This document shows, one piece after another, positions 23,195 through 31,906 of a stretch of DNA of 49,118 nucleotides (position 1 is the stretch's first letter; each line of letters opens with the position of its first letter). Under the pieces are notes generated by a model that did not search any database, had not been told where the DNA came from, and was given only the letters and a program-made list of their open reading frames with translations. Made by a program: the position numbers and the translations under genes. Source of the DNA: a virus; the IMG/VR virus record IMGVR_UViG_3300013131_003358, positions 1-49,118 of that record, one strand, 5' to 3'.

Positions 23195-24151
23195 TTAATT
23201 TTGAATCATTGATAAAAATTTTGTAGCAACTGCACTATATCCATATGTATGCTGTGCCGTATTATATGCGTTTTGTACATATGATGCATGTAATTGTCTA
23301 TCATTGAATATCTGCATAAATTTTTCAGATAATACATGTTCATCATTTGTTGCTAAATCAGGCCATAAAATCTTATGCGAGTCTTGTATCCCGCCAAAAT
23401 TTACAATACCCAATGCTGCACATTGTACGCCCATCGATCCGCCATATTTACTAGGGTCTAGATTAAAACAAAATGAACATTCTGTTATGCCGGATATGAA
23501 TCGCTCCCACTGGTTGAAGTCTGAGCCTTGATATTTGACTGCATGTGTTACAACATGTGTATTGCATGCATTAGCTAAGTCATAAACAATATTTGAATGC
23601 ATTCCGCGGTTGGGGGCTTTATATGATAAAATAGATAAATCACGAACTTCCTTATAAAAAGCATCATATAAATAATCTATGTTATGAGGTTGAGGTATAT
23701 AGTGTACTTGACGGCCAACTAACATTGACAGCTGCTCGATAGCATCGCAGTCATCCCATGGGAATGTAATATAATCACATTCTTTAAAAAACTCAGCACG
23801 TTGTTCCCATGAATAATTTGTCCATGAAGCTTCTTTAACAAAGCTTACTATAATTGCATTCGGATATGCCTTACGCAGTGCAGATACGCGATATCGTGTT
23901 AAGTCTCGTTCTATGGCTACCATAACAATATCTAAATCCAAATTTGGCAATAAATCACACTCAGCCCAATTTATGAAATACCCATCGCTAAATACAAATG
24001 GCCAGCCCCAAATACCCAAATGACATTTGTTACTAATCGAATGATAGTGAATATATGGCTCTAAATTATCTGCAAATAATTTATACGAACTTCCGTCGTT
24101 TACAAAATAAGACTGTTGCGCACAGCCATCGACTATCATAGCAAATTTCAT
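23195..24151 (-). CDS. Putative glycosyltransferase, GT-B-like
   Basis: 318 residues. Two lobes: the N-terminal half holds DIVMVAIERDLTRYRVSAL, IIVSFVKEASW and CDYITFPWDD, similar to the acceptor lobe of the 13384 protein. The C-terminal half holds YIPQPHNIDYLYDAF, THVVTHAVKYQGSDF and a donor-site-like FNLDPSKYGGSMGVQCAALGI. The motif order suits glycosyltransferases of the GT4/GT1 clan, although the classical E-x7-E is absent. Confidence 0.65.
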   Translation of the reverse strand: MKFAMIVDGCAQQSYFVNDGSSYKLFADNLEPYIHYHSISNKCHLGIWGWPFVFSDGYFINWAECDLLPNLDLDIVMVAIERDLTRYRVSALRKAYPNAIIVSFVKEASWTNYSWEQRAEFFKECDYITFPWDDCDAIEQLSMLVGRQVHYIPQPHNIDYLYDAFYKEVRDLSILSYKAPNRGMHSNIVYDLANACNTHVVTHAVKYQGSDFNQWERFISGITECSFCFNLDPSKYGGSMGVQCAALGIVNFGGIQDSHKILWPDLATNDEHVLSEKFMQIFNDRQLHASYVQNAYNTAQHTYGYSAVATKFLSMIQN

Positions 24152-24179
24152 TAATTAATCTCAATTTTTTCAGAACTTA

Positions 24180-24848
24180 TCATAGTTGTTGTAGTTCGTT
24201 AATTGTTTTACGCCAACTTCCAGTATGCTCATGATGTACTAAGCAAGACCCTATAATGTAGCTACGTGCACCACGTAGCCAATCTCTATGCTGAAACCGT
24301 TCCTGGCCACGCCAAATTTTTGTCGGGTCGAATAAATCACCGTTTATATTATATGTACGATAGTAATTTGCCGTAATGCCAGTAAACCAGCCATGAATTC
24401 CATCGTCTATACCCGTAATATCTTTTATTATATCTACGGGCTCTGCAGCCATTTGATGCGGAAATGTTGTTTTATTATCACAAACGGGGCCAAATACTAT
24501 GTTATCTTTATTTTCTAATTGATTGGCAACTGTAAACATTGCATTAATCGTCTCGTTAAAAAAGACATCTTCATTTGTTATACAAATAAAATCATTGCCA
24601 TTTTCAATTGCTAGACGTATGCCCATGTTCCATGCTCTAGTCATGCCCTTTTTTTGATCTGGAAAATAATGATAATGGCAATTGGCAGGCGCATTATATT
24701 TTATATCTGAGGCATTTTCCATTATAAATACATCATACTCTATATCCATTGAATCCGATAATGTTTTTAGATATCTATCTAAAAATACATGACCCTGTGG
24801 CCTATATTTTTCGCTGTTATGTACTGTTACTACAAATGCCGGCTTCAT
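24180..24848 (-). CDS. Glycosyltransferase family 2
   Basis: 222 residues. YDVFIMENASDI, KGMTRAWNMGIRLAIENG, FICITNEDVFFNETI (NEDV as the metal motif) and KIWRGQERFQHRDWL form the GT2 catalytic set, ending with CLVHHEHTGSWRKT. Paralogue of the 21444 gene. Its ATG overlaps the last base of the GalE-like gene (24848), so the pair is translationally coupled. Confidence 0.86.
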   Translation of the reverse strand: MKPAFVVTVHNSEKYRPQGHVFLDRYLKTLSDSMDIEYDVFIMENASDIKYNAPANCHYHYFPDQKKGMTRAWNMGIRLAIENGNDFICITNEDVFFNETINAMFTVANQLENKDNIVFGPVCDNKTTFPHQMAAEPVDIIKDITGIDDGIHGWFTGITANYYRTYNINGDLFDPTKIWRGQERFQHRDWLRGARSYIIGSCLVHHEHTGSWRKTINELQQL

Positions 24849-25861
24849 TATATCTCTTTATTATTTTTCCAAAAACTATAAATATTTTTTTCTAATTCAT
24901 ATGAAGGCCATACAAAACGTTTTCGATTAGGCTGCCGCAAGGCCCATTGCCACATTTCAGTTAATCCAGTTTTTAATGATGTTTTATACTGATAATTCAA
25001 AATATCAACTGATTTTTCCCATGTAGGGATCGAATGTTTAACTTCATGTCGAGCTTCTTTAAACACAATTTTTCCGTCGCCAATGACATCACGCAATATA
25101 TGATTCGCGTCCATAATGGATATCTCTTCTATACCGCCAACATTAATAATTTGTCTAGATGCGCGCGGTTGTATAGCAGCGTTCCAAAAAGGTTCCAGAC
25201 TATCATCTATATAACTAAAGGCTCTAGTTTGAGATCCATCACCAAAAATAGTCATAGGCTGATTGTTTATATGCTGATACATCCATATACCTAACACATT
25301 GCGATATGTATCCCATATGTTCTGTTTAATTCCGTATACGTTATGCGGTCGAATGATACACCAGTCTAGTCCGTGTTGTTCACCGGCGATTTCAATATCC
25401 ATTTCACAGGCATATTTTGCTACACCGTACGGATCAATAGGCTTTGGGACTTGAGATTCGTCAAATGTATCACCATATCCATGTCCATAAACTGCTAATG
25501 TCGACGAAAACACTAATCGTTGCACATCATGCTTAATACATTCATTAATAACTGCAGCTGTTGCTAACAGATTGTTATTATAATTATATTTACGAATAAA
25601 TGGCGATAAACCCTCCGCTGCATATGCCGCAAAATGAAAGACATATTTTGGTTTATACGTCGAAAATAACTCATTTAACTTGTCTATATCATTAACTAAA
25701 TTTAGTTTATGAAAAATCACATGACTATTTACATTATCTATATACCCGCCGCTTAAATCATCGATACCGAGTACGCGTATAGTTGGGTTATGTTGAACTA
25801 TCCAATCAGCTAAACGACTTCCTAATAATCCAGCTACCCCTGTAATTAATACCGTATACAT
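24848..25861 (-). CDS. UDP-glucose 4-epimerase-like SDR enzyme
   Basis: 337 residues. TGVAGLLG at 7-14 for NAD, HFAAYAAEG at 76-84, SSTLAVYG at 119-126 and Tyr145-x3-Lys149 (PYGVAKYACE) of the active site, RPHNVYG and IFGDGSQTRAFSYIDD. The length and order match GalE-type epimerases (about 330-340 residues), which interconvert UDP-glucose and UDP-galactose or their N-acetyl or uronic forms. It supplies a donor sugar to the island. Confidence 0.88.
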   Translation of the reverse strand: MYTVLITGVAGLLGSRLADWIVQHNPTIRVLGIDDLSGGYIDNVNSHVIFHKLNLVNDIDKLNELFSTYKPKYVFHFAAYAAEGLSPFIRKYNYNNNLLATAAVINECIKHDVQRLVFSSTLAVYGHGYGDTFDESQVPKPIDPYGVAKYACEMDIEIAGEQHGLDWCIIRPHNVYGIKQNIWDTYRNVLGIWMYQHINNQPMTIFGDGSQTRAFSYIDDSLEPFWNAAIQPRASRQIINVGGIEEISIMDANHILRDVIGDGKIVFKEARHEVKHSIPTWEKSVDILNYQYKTSLKTGLTEMWQWALRQPNRKRFVWPSYELEKNIYSFWKNNKEI

Positions 25862-25914
25862 ATATCAATAAACTCTTTTAGTAGTTAATAATATTTTTTT
25901 CTAACTCTATACAG

Positions 25915-26553
25915 TTATATTGAGTTATAAAATTTATTTTGCTGTTCTTGCCGTGCAATTGTTTTTTCATGCATTAAACACCATTCATCATCTGTTGGCA
26001 ATTTAGCTTCCAATTGATATCCTTCGATATATTCATGTACAGGCCTGACCCATTTAATATAAGGAACATTTTTGAAAATCCTGGACTGATAATCGGGGAA
26101 GTTTACTCTTCCAGCCCAATCTACACTCCATGCCCATGTTTGAACATGCTCTTGAGTCAAGCCATCTACATGATTGATACGTGGTACCCAAAATAAATCT
26201 ACATTAGGGTTTGAATCTAATAGTTCTGGCAATGTTTCTAACATATATGTAGAAGGAATTTCATCAGCGTCTATTTGAAATATATATTCACCGGCACATG
26301 CGTTTTTAAGGTTATTCTTAAATGCCGCAAAATCCTTATTGAGCGGAAATGCTATAACTTTAAAGTTTAAAGACAATGCTCGCGAGTATTCTTGTAAAAG
26401 ATCCCATACTGCCGGCGTAGTATTATTTTCATCACACTGTATTACTATCTCCCATCCATCATCTGGTAAATTGGTTGTCAGATGAGTAAGTAGCTTATTA
26501 AGCTCGCGATGTTCATTACATGCCGTTATTGCGTAGCTGATCTTGATACTCAT
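25915..26553 (-). CDS. Glycosyltransferase family 2 (WaaE-like)
   Basis: 212 residues. SYAITACNEHRELNKLL, WEIVIQCDENNT, YIFQIDADEIPS with DAD as the metal motif, then YIKWVRPVHEYIEGY, the W-x-x-P-V-H-E stretch found in LPS-core and capsule GT2 enzymes. The first 38 bases overlap the end of the 26516 gene, an unusually long overlap for this window. Confidence 0.85.
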   Translation of the reverse strand: MSIKISYAITACNEHRELNKLLTHLTTNLPDDGWEIVIQCDENNTTPAVWDLLQEYSRALSLNFKVIAFPLNKDFAAFKNNLKNACAGEYIFQIDADEIPSTYMLETLPELLDSNPNVDLFWVPRINHVDGLTQEHVQTWAWSVDWAGRVNFPDYQSRIFKNVPYIKWVRPVHEYIEGYQLEAKLPTDDEWCLMHEKTIARQEQQNKFYNSI

Positions 26554-27031
26554 GAAAATCTTGTTCTAGAATTGAATATAGTTCGTTTAATGCAGAATCA
26601 AAGTCAAGCTTATCATATTGATTAGCGCTGTCTACATCCAACTTAAATGAATAGTATTCACCCGGGTGTCCGGGGACTGGATATAAAGAATTTTCGTCCT
26701 CTGCTACCGGAACGACCTTTGCAACTTCCCATTTAAAATCGTGTACCGATGAGCCAGCGCAGTACAACATGCATGTTGGCATTTGAATGAAGGTAGGAAA
26801 CCATACCAGACCGCGACCATGGTCATCGAATCGCGCATCCTTCATGAGTTGCGAACAATTCATTTCAAATGATTCAATCGCCTCTGAGCCAATTTTCATA
26901 ACATCAGAAGTTGTCCAGCCCGATTCCATACACATATATGATGTTACACCAGTTTCCGTATCTACTTCCTCTAACACACATAAATTGTTTGTTATGGGAG
27001 ATACGCTATCATATGTTAACTTTATGTTCAT
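26516..27031 (-). CDS. Conserved hypothetical phage protein
   Basis: 171 residues. TSYMCMESGWTTSDVMKIG and SFEMNCSQLMKDARF resemble a protein seen in marine T4-like phages (an MCM-x-SG-T motif followed by a region often predicted beta-rich). Function unknown. The C-terminal SALNELYSILEQDFHEYQDQ is helical and acidic. The gene lies between a GT4-type and a GT2 glycosyltransferase, with 4-base and 38-base overlaps, so it is transcribed with the island but is not itself a glycosyltransferase. Confidence 0.68.
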   Translation of the reverse strand: MNIKLTYDSVSPITNNLCVLEEVDTETGVTSYMCMESGWTTSDVMKIGSEAIESFEMNCSQLMKDARFDDHGRGLVWFPTFIQMPTCMLYCAGSSVHDFKWEVAKVVPVAEDENSLYPVPGHPGEYYSFKLDVDSANQYDKLDFDSALNELYSILEQDFHEYQDQLRNNGM

Positions 27032-28359
27032 GCGTCAGCCTCTACCTTTTTTAATTTTGGTAATGTAATCTTTGGTGCAGATTCAGTCATCTTTAATTTA
27101 GGTAACTGCAATGTAGCCTCTTTAGGTATCTTTTGTGCTGCATCATCTACAATTTCACATAAACGCTTAGCCATAACATCACGCGTAAAATATTTACGGC
27201 TAATCTTAAATTGTTCTTTAGCTGCTGATACATAATTTTTATAATTATCGACGCAATCTTTAAGTACTTGCGATGCATACTGATAATTCACGGTAAACCA
27301 GTTTGAATCTCGAAGAATGAATTGATCGGCTGCTGATGCATGTACTTTAGTAAGTCCGCCCGGTAGCATATGGCTATGCTGTAAAAAGTCTTTATGACCT
27401 GAATAGTCTGATGCTATCACTGGCTTGCCGGCGAATGTAAACTCGAGTAGTGGACGGCCAAATCCTTCGCCTTTTGTAAATGATACCATTGCGTGAATCT
27501 TAGGATGATTGTACAGCGAATTCATTTCTTCATCAGTTAAATCGCCGTGAAGTAAATAAATGTTTGGTGCTTTATCGCCATATGGCTCAGTAATACGTTG
27601 GATCTTTTTGAAGATCTCATCTCTATCCATGATACTAAATGTTGCATGGCTTGTTTTTAATACTAAACCCGGACGATTTTTAGCAGCTTTATTTTTAAAT
27701 GTTTCGCAGAATGTTTTAATCATCATCCCAACATCTTTACGATCTTGCCCGATATCACCACGAAGCCAGTGGCCGACAAATAAGAAATTGAATGCTGTAG
27801 GAAGTGAATTTAACTGCTCGTTGACAGAGTCATGAATTTCGGTATTTTTGAGTTTCTTGTAAACTGTTATGTCAGCTCCTTCAGCAAGTACTTCGATAGG
27901 TGTTGTGAGACGTAGATCACCGATCTTTGTATTAGATTCACGATCTACCTTATCATAACTTACTTCTTGCAAGCTCTTTTTAGTAAATTCAGAAGTGGCT
28001 ATAATCAAATCCATTTTATTGCAGCCCTCAATGAATTCACCTGGCGGTTGATCCGTTTCAACTCCCGCTGTGATCCCAATATTATATTTACCAGCTGGCT
28101 GGAATTCATTGGCTACAGACACTTGAATGAATATATCTGGCTTACGAGGAATATTTTGCCGTGCAATACGACTGATAATAGCTTTATGCTCTTCATTATC
28201 TAATTTAAGTGCATCCGTAGGCGTATTACCCCATGGCAAAGATATAATTTGAACATCATATTTATCAGACTGAATAAGACTTGTACATATATCCCTGGTA
28301 TGATTACCGTATCCAGATCTGGTTGCAACCGGGCCTTGAACTACAACAAATGGTTTCAT
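27028..28359 (-). CDS. Glycosyltransferase family 4 (GT-B)
   Basis: 443 residues. FVVVQGPVATRSGYGNHTRDI opens the acceptor lobe, FNFLFVGHWLRGDIGQDRKD opens the donor lobe, and GEGFGRPLLEFTFAGKPVIA is the GT4 E-x7-E region with the donor-binding Glu residues. The C-terminal 40 residues (PKLKMTESAPKITLPKLKKVE) are a low-complexity repeat of PKLK units, shared in style with the N-terminus of the next gene (LPKLRKIDPSKPKKKK). Overlaps it by 4 bases. Confidence 0.9.
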   Translation of the reverse strand: MKPFVVVQGPVATRSGYGNHTRDICTSLIQSDKYDVQIISLPWGNTPTDALKLDNEEHKAIISRIARQNIPRKPDIFIQVSVANEFQPAGKYNIGITAGVETDQPPGEFIEGCNKMDLIIATSEFTKKSLQEVSYDKVDRESNTKIGDLRLTTPIEVLAEGADITVYKKLKNTEIHDSVNEQLNSLPTAFNFLFVGHWLRGDIGQDRKDVGMMIKTFCETFKNKAAKNRPGLVLKTSHATFSIMDRDEIFKKIQRITEPYGDKAPNIYLLHGDLTDEEMNSLYNHPKIHAMVSFTKGEGFGRPLLEFTFAGKPVIASDYSGHKDFLQHSHMLPGGLTKVHASAADQFILRDSNWFTVNYQYASQVLKDCVDNYKNYVSAAKEQFKISRKYFTRDVMAKRLCEIVDDAAQKIPKEATLQLPKLKMTESAPKITLPKLKKVEADA

Positions 28360-29816
28360 AATACTCCTACTGTTTCGAATTTGTAACTTTGTTTTTGTGG
28401 GACTGTATACATTGTAAAACGTTGTTTAGGCGTCCACTTTTCTAAACATGTATTAATACATTCAATAAATCGTGCTGACATTTGTCTTGCTGAGAAGTTT
28501 GATTCGTCGCCGACAACCCATGCACGGCCTTCTAGACCGGCTGCAGCACGATCCTCCGCAGACATTTTATACCAATACATAATTGCATCAGCAACATCTT
28601 TATATTCGACTCGATCATCAAAAATGTATGGCGTAGGAGGCGATCCTTGTAATGATCGACTAGTCGGAAATACTGGCTTAGCCCATACCCCATGGTTTCG
28701 ATAAGTACCTGTATGATTGCTCGGAAACTTTGTAGTGAACTCAATCCAATCCCCATTATCATCCTCGAACCGACAGCCATCCTGTAATCCACCCGTTACA
28801 TTATTAATGATAGGCGTGCCGGCCATTAATGACTCGGCATGTGATAAACCAAAGCCTTCATTGCTAGCAATGTTAACTGTTACATCAGCCATATTATACA
28901 TGAAATTCAATTGCTGAGTGTTTACATGATCCTCGGTAAAGAAAATCTTGCGATCGGGCGCCATGGCATCAGCAACTGCATACAAATCCGTACCGTTAGG
29001 ATCAATTGGCTGTGTATGCATCAACAGGCATGCACGATTAGCTTTATCCGCTGGCAACTGTCGGCAAAATTCATTAAATGCTAAAATAACGTCGCCTGGC
29101 TGCTTACGCCTGATATTTCGATTGTTCCAAAACACGATAAAGTCGACATCATGAGTCTTTTTAAAGTCATTAGCAAATTTAGAATACTCATTCCAATCAC
29201 GATCTAGCGAGTTGATAGGACGAAAATCATTTTCATTAATGCCATGTGGTACCCATTGTACTGCCCAATCGGGTTTAGGAAATTGTTTAAGTACATTTTT
29301 AACGATGTTCTGTGTCTGACGAGAAATATTCATGATCAAATCACATGACTCATAAAATGGCTCGTTCCAATGCGGATACGGCAAATCATCCCAAATGTTG
29401 TAATACATTAGCGGAATGTGTTGACGTAGCGAGTGTTCAATTTGATAAAGCCATTCCCAAAATCTAGGATCTGTAAAGTGAAGAATTGCATCAGGCTTTT
29501 CTATATTCATAACTTGCTGGAGTATGTTAGGATCGCCATATCCAGACACGCCATACAATTTAAGATATGCATCTTCAACGCCAGTTTGTTTTGCAGCGTC
29601 TTCCGAAATGTCCATAATTTGTCCCTCATTGGGATGCTTTACAGCGGCAGCTAGCTGCACCCAGTCGTACTCTTTAAGAGTACCTAGTACAAATTCACGT
29701 GACATTGTTGCAATACCTGAATGCATGCGCAGGTCATCTGACAACAATAATATTTTTTTCTTTTTTGGCTTGCTAGGATCAATTTTCCTAAGCTTAGGTA
29801 ACTGTAATTGACTCAT
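28356..29816 (-). CDS. Glycosyltransferase family 4 (GT-B)
   Basis: 486 residues. LLSDDLRMHSGIATMSREFV opens the acceptor lobe, DFIVFWNNRNIRRKQPGDVI starts the donor lobe, and NEGFGLSHAESLMAGTPII is the donor-site motif with E-x7-E spacing. The N-terminus MSQLQLPKLRKIDPSKPKKKK carries the same PKLK element as the C-terminus of the next gene, a possible pairing segment between the two proteins. First gene of the island in transcription order; Shine-Dalgarno GGAG is present. Confidence 0.9.
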   Translation of the reverse strand: MSQLQLPKLRKIDPSKPKKKKILLLSDDLRMHSGIATMSREFVLGTLKEYDWVQLAAAVKHPNEGQIMDISEDAAKQTGVEDAYLKLYGVSGYGDPNILQQVMNIEKPDAILHFTDPRFWEWLYQIEHSLRQHIPLMYYNIWDDLPYPHWNEPFYESCDLIMNISRQTQNIVKNVLKQFPKPDWAVQWVPHGINENDFRPINSLDRDWNEYSKFANDFKKTHDVDFIVFWNNRNIRRKQPGDVILAFNEFCRQLPADKANRACLLMHTQPIDPNGTDLYAVADAMAPDRKIFFTEDHVNTQQLNFMYNMADVTVNIASNEGFGLSHAESLMAGTPIINNVTGGLQDGCRFEDDNGDWIEFTTKFPSNHTGTYRNHGVWAKPVFPTSRSLQGSPPTPYIFDDRVEYKDVADAIMYWYKMSAEDRAAAGLEGRAWVVGDESNFSARQMSARFIECINTCLEKWTPKQRFTMYTVPQKQSYKFETVGVL

Positions 29817-29844
29817 TAAATCTCCGTATAACCGTTCTTTTTAT

Positions 29845-29855
29845 TTAATATAAAT
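29845..29855 (-). promoter_or_regulatory. ATTTATATTAA motif upstream of the glycan island
   Basis: Minus-strand ATTTATATTAA, a one-base-shorter variant of the TTATATTTAA set, lies between the SLOG gene and the first glycosyltransferase, about 30 bases before its start. It is identical to the copy at 43609. Candidate promoter for the island. Confidence 0.3.
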
Positions 29856-29860
29856 ATGCT

Positions 29861-30259
29861 TTAGGAAACAATAACAACCTTTTTATCTAGTCGTTTTGCT
29901 GCTTCTATTGCACTTTTTGTACCGTTAGTTAGCGTACCATCGACAAATGCAATCATGACGTCACAATCTTTTGCGATTAACATATTGCGATGATGAAATT
30001 GAGAAACGTGATATGGCTTATTATAATAATCTTCAGACATAGCACTATACAAATTTGATGGAGTATGTGCCGGATTGAATTCTCGATATTGTACGCCAAA
30101 TTCTATTGCATATTTACGTACATACTTATCAGCTCCATCGCGAGCGCCGCCTGAAATTACAATCAACTCATCATTGAAACGTCGTCTCATTTCTATAATC
30201 ATCTCACGAATCTTTCTAGACTTTTCATAGTTTCTAGATCCAATCATCGCTACCTTCAT
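29861..30259 (-). CDS. SLOG-family (DUF2493/YspA-like) nucleotide-binding protein
   Basis: 132 residues from MKVAMIGSRNY, chosen because AAGGA lies seven bases upstream; a longer frame begins at 30286. VAMIGSRNY, VISGGARDGADKYVRKYAIEFG and DVMIAFVDGTLTNGTKSAIEAAKR match the SLOG Rossmann-like fold of DprA, lysine-decarboxylase-like and TIR-associated sensor proteins. It probably binds a nucleotide or nucleotide-sugar ligand. It overlaps the Cas4/AddB-like nuclease gene by 4 bases. Confidence 0.8.
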   Translation of the reverse strand: MKVAMIGSRNYEKSRKIREMIIEMRRRFNDELIVISGGARDGADKYVRKYAIEFGVQYREFNPAHTPSNLYSAMSEDYYNKPYHVSQFHHRNMLIAKDCDVMIAFVDGTLTNGTKSAIEAAKRLDKKVVIVS

Positions 30260-31188
30260 GCCGTGATCCTTTTCGCCATTGGGCATAAATCTTCTCGATT
30301 CGCAAATTCACAATATTTACAATTCTTTTTGCTTTTTCCTGCAATAGCCGGATAAACTCTATCAGTGATATAATTTCCATTATCGTCAAAACTTTCTGAA
30401 ATCCATGAATTAACTGACTGCTTAAGTTTGTTACGAGTAGGCTTACCCGATGAAGGAGCAAACTCCTGCACTCGCTTCTGCGGGAACATTGCGCCCTCAA
30501 CTAGCTTACGCTTTACAATAAGATATACAATATCAATCTTTTCTGCATCAACGCCGTATTGTTGTGCAAAATACTCTTTGTATAGAACTAACTGCGAAAC
30601 TTTAATTTTATCAGCCTTTTGATGCTTATTCCATCCCTGTGTACTAGTCTTGATATCGACAATCTTGATCTGGTTTGTACGCTTATTCCGTATTACCACA
30701 TCTAGAAATCCCATCATCATTACTGCACCTGATTCGTTTACGGCGGGGTGATAAATCGGAACCTCAATACCAATCAATTCTTCATCACGTGCCGAAAAAT
30801 ATTTAGACCTATTCTTTTTGATATACTCTAATATAGCAACACCATCTTCGTAAAATTCCGTCAACTCAAATTTGTTAGAGAAATGATCTCCCATTTGTTC
30901 AACGGCTCGAGCATACTCCGAAACCATCTTTTCACGCAGCATCACATTTACATTCAACTCATCAGCTTTTTTTGCAGACTGCGAATACATTGTAGTCAAA
31001 TATTCTTGCAATGTCTCATGAAATGCTGTACCGAATAACGTATGAATACTTTGGCGCGATTCACGCAAATTCTTAACATAGGCAAGTTCCCATTGCTTTG
31101 GACATTTTGAATACATGCCAAATTGAGAATAGGAAACTTTAGGCTCGCCGTTTGGTTCGCGAACATTAAACTTTATTAGACTATGCAT
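30256..31188 (-). CDS. PD-(D/E)XK nuclease with Fe-S cluster (Cas4/AddB-like)
   Basis: 310 residues. The fold markers are SQFGMYSKCPKQWEL with Cys29, LFGTAFHETL with His57, a central GFLDVVIRN and KIVDIKTS (D-x-K of the active site). At the C-terminus CKYC at 290-293 and Cys302 join Cys29 as four ligands of an iron-sulfur cluster. This is the RecB-nuclease/Cas4 family, which cleaves or resects DNA ends. No cas1/cas2 or CRISPR array is seen nearby, so a replication or recombination role is likelier. Confidence 0.87.
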   Translation of the reverse strand: MHSLIKFNVREPNGEPKVSYSQFGMYSKCPKQWELAYVKNLRESRQSIHTLFGTAFHETLQEYLTTMYSQSAKKADELNVNVMLREKMVSEYARAVEQMGDHFSNKFELTEFYEDGVAILEYIKKNRSKYFSARDEELIGIEVPIYHPAVNESGAVMMMGFLDVVIRNKRTNQIKIVDIKTSTQGWNKHQKADKIKVSQLVLYKEYFAQQYGVDAEKIDIVYLIVKRKLVEGAMFPQKRVQEFAPSSGKPTRNKLKQSVNSWISESFDDNGNYITDRVYPAIAGKSKKNCKYCEFANREDLCPMAKRITA

Positions 31189-31191
31189 ACC

Positions 31192-31202
31192 TTAAATATA
31201 AG
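31192..31202 (-). promoter_or_regulatory. CTTATATTTAA motif upstream of 31188
   Basis: Minus-strand CTTATATTTAA, part of a 13-base match (TACTTATATTTAA) with the copy at 38577. It ends three bases before the nuclease start codon. Candidate promoter or leader element. Confidence 0.35.
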
Positions 31203-31211
31203 TAGATTCTA

Positions 31212-31475
31212 TTAAAAATCCAAATTTTTCAGTCTAAGTATTTCTCGTTCTAGATACCATTTCGCTTTCTCTAAATCCTCTAACATTTTATTAGGATCTT
31301 TTTTACCGGCACGAGAAATATATTTTACAGTGTTGCCTAATGAAAATCCTAGTTCCCAAGCTTCAATAACTTTTATAGCTTCATATACATTATCTTCGCC
31401 GCCATAATGTTTAGGGTGATGTACGTATTCTCGTATATCAACTCTGTTAGCGGAGTCTTTTATCATGTCAGCCAT
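31212..31475 (-). CDS. DUF3310 protein
   Basis: 87 residues. HHPKHYGG near residue 19 and AIKVIEAWELGFSLGNTVKY with the following ISRAGKK and EDLEKAKWYLERE match the DUF3310 family, common in phages and sometimes labelled a nucleotide kinase without firm proof. Overlaps the gp62-like gene by 13 bases. Confidence 0.85.
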   Translation of the reverse strand: MADMIKDSANRVDIREYVHHPKHYGGEDNVYEAIKVIEAWELGFSLGNTVKYISRAGKKDPNKMLEDLEKAKWYLEREILRLKNLDF

Positions 31476-31906
31476 TTTTTAATCTCTTTATCAGTTTTAC
31501 CATATCGCCGTAATATATCATACATTGGCTCTGGATTTGACGTTAGCCAGATTTCTATATAATCAATCACTTCATCTGAAGATATTTGAAAATGATTAGC
31601 TAATATACTAACTAATTCTTTATCGTACTTTGCTTCTTTCTTGCCCTTGATATATTTCGCATAATATTGTTTTTTAGGCAAAATATCTAAATACAATTGA
31701 TAAGTATGCTTTGAATTGAGCTGGCCAATTGTATACCGTTGCAACATATCTACAACCTCTATCAAATCATATTGCATCGATAGCCATCGATTGATAATAT
31801 AAGGGGTGAAAGACTTCTGGTCAGCCTCGGTTAGAGATTGCCAGGAGTCTTTCTTATGACTAATGCCTGCTATGTGATCAAAAATTGTTTTAGTTTTTGT
31901 ACTCAT
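31463..31906 (-). CDS. Clamp-loader small subunit, T4 gp62-like
   Basis: 147 residues. YIINRWLSMQYDLIEVVDML, LYLDILPKKQYYAKYIKG and ILANHFQISSDEVIDYI follow the pattern of gp62 proteins of marine T4-like phages (PYIINR-LS ... Y-FL---+KK+R-+KW+K ... Y--S--+A). gp62 joins four gp44-like subunits to load the sliding clamp. The gene lies near gp44-like and gp45-like genes, as in T4, but with GroEL inserted between. Overlaps the zinc-ribbon gene by one base (TAATG). Confidence 0.75.
   Translation of the reverse strand: MSTKTKTIFDHIAGISHKKDSWQSLTEADQKSFTPYIINRWLSMQYDLIEVVDMLQRYTIGQLNSKHTYQLYLDILPKKQYYAKYIKGKKEAKYDKELVSILANHFQISSDEVIDYIEIWLTSNPEPMYDILRRYGKTDKEIKKWLT

Noticed and set aside
25902-25927. 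Terminator between the GalE-like and GT2 genes
   Set aside because: TAACTC/GAGTTA form a six-base stem with a 14-base loop, but on the minus strand it is followed by an A run, not a T run, and part of it lies inside a gene.
30256-31188. Cas4-like nuclease as evidence of a CRISPR-Cas system
   Set aside because: No cas1, cas2 or effector gene and no repeat-spacer array is present in the window.
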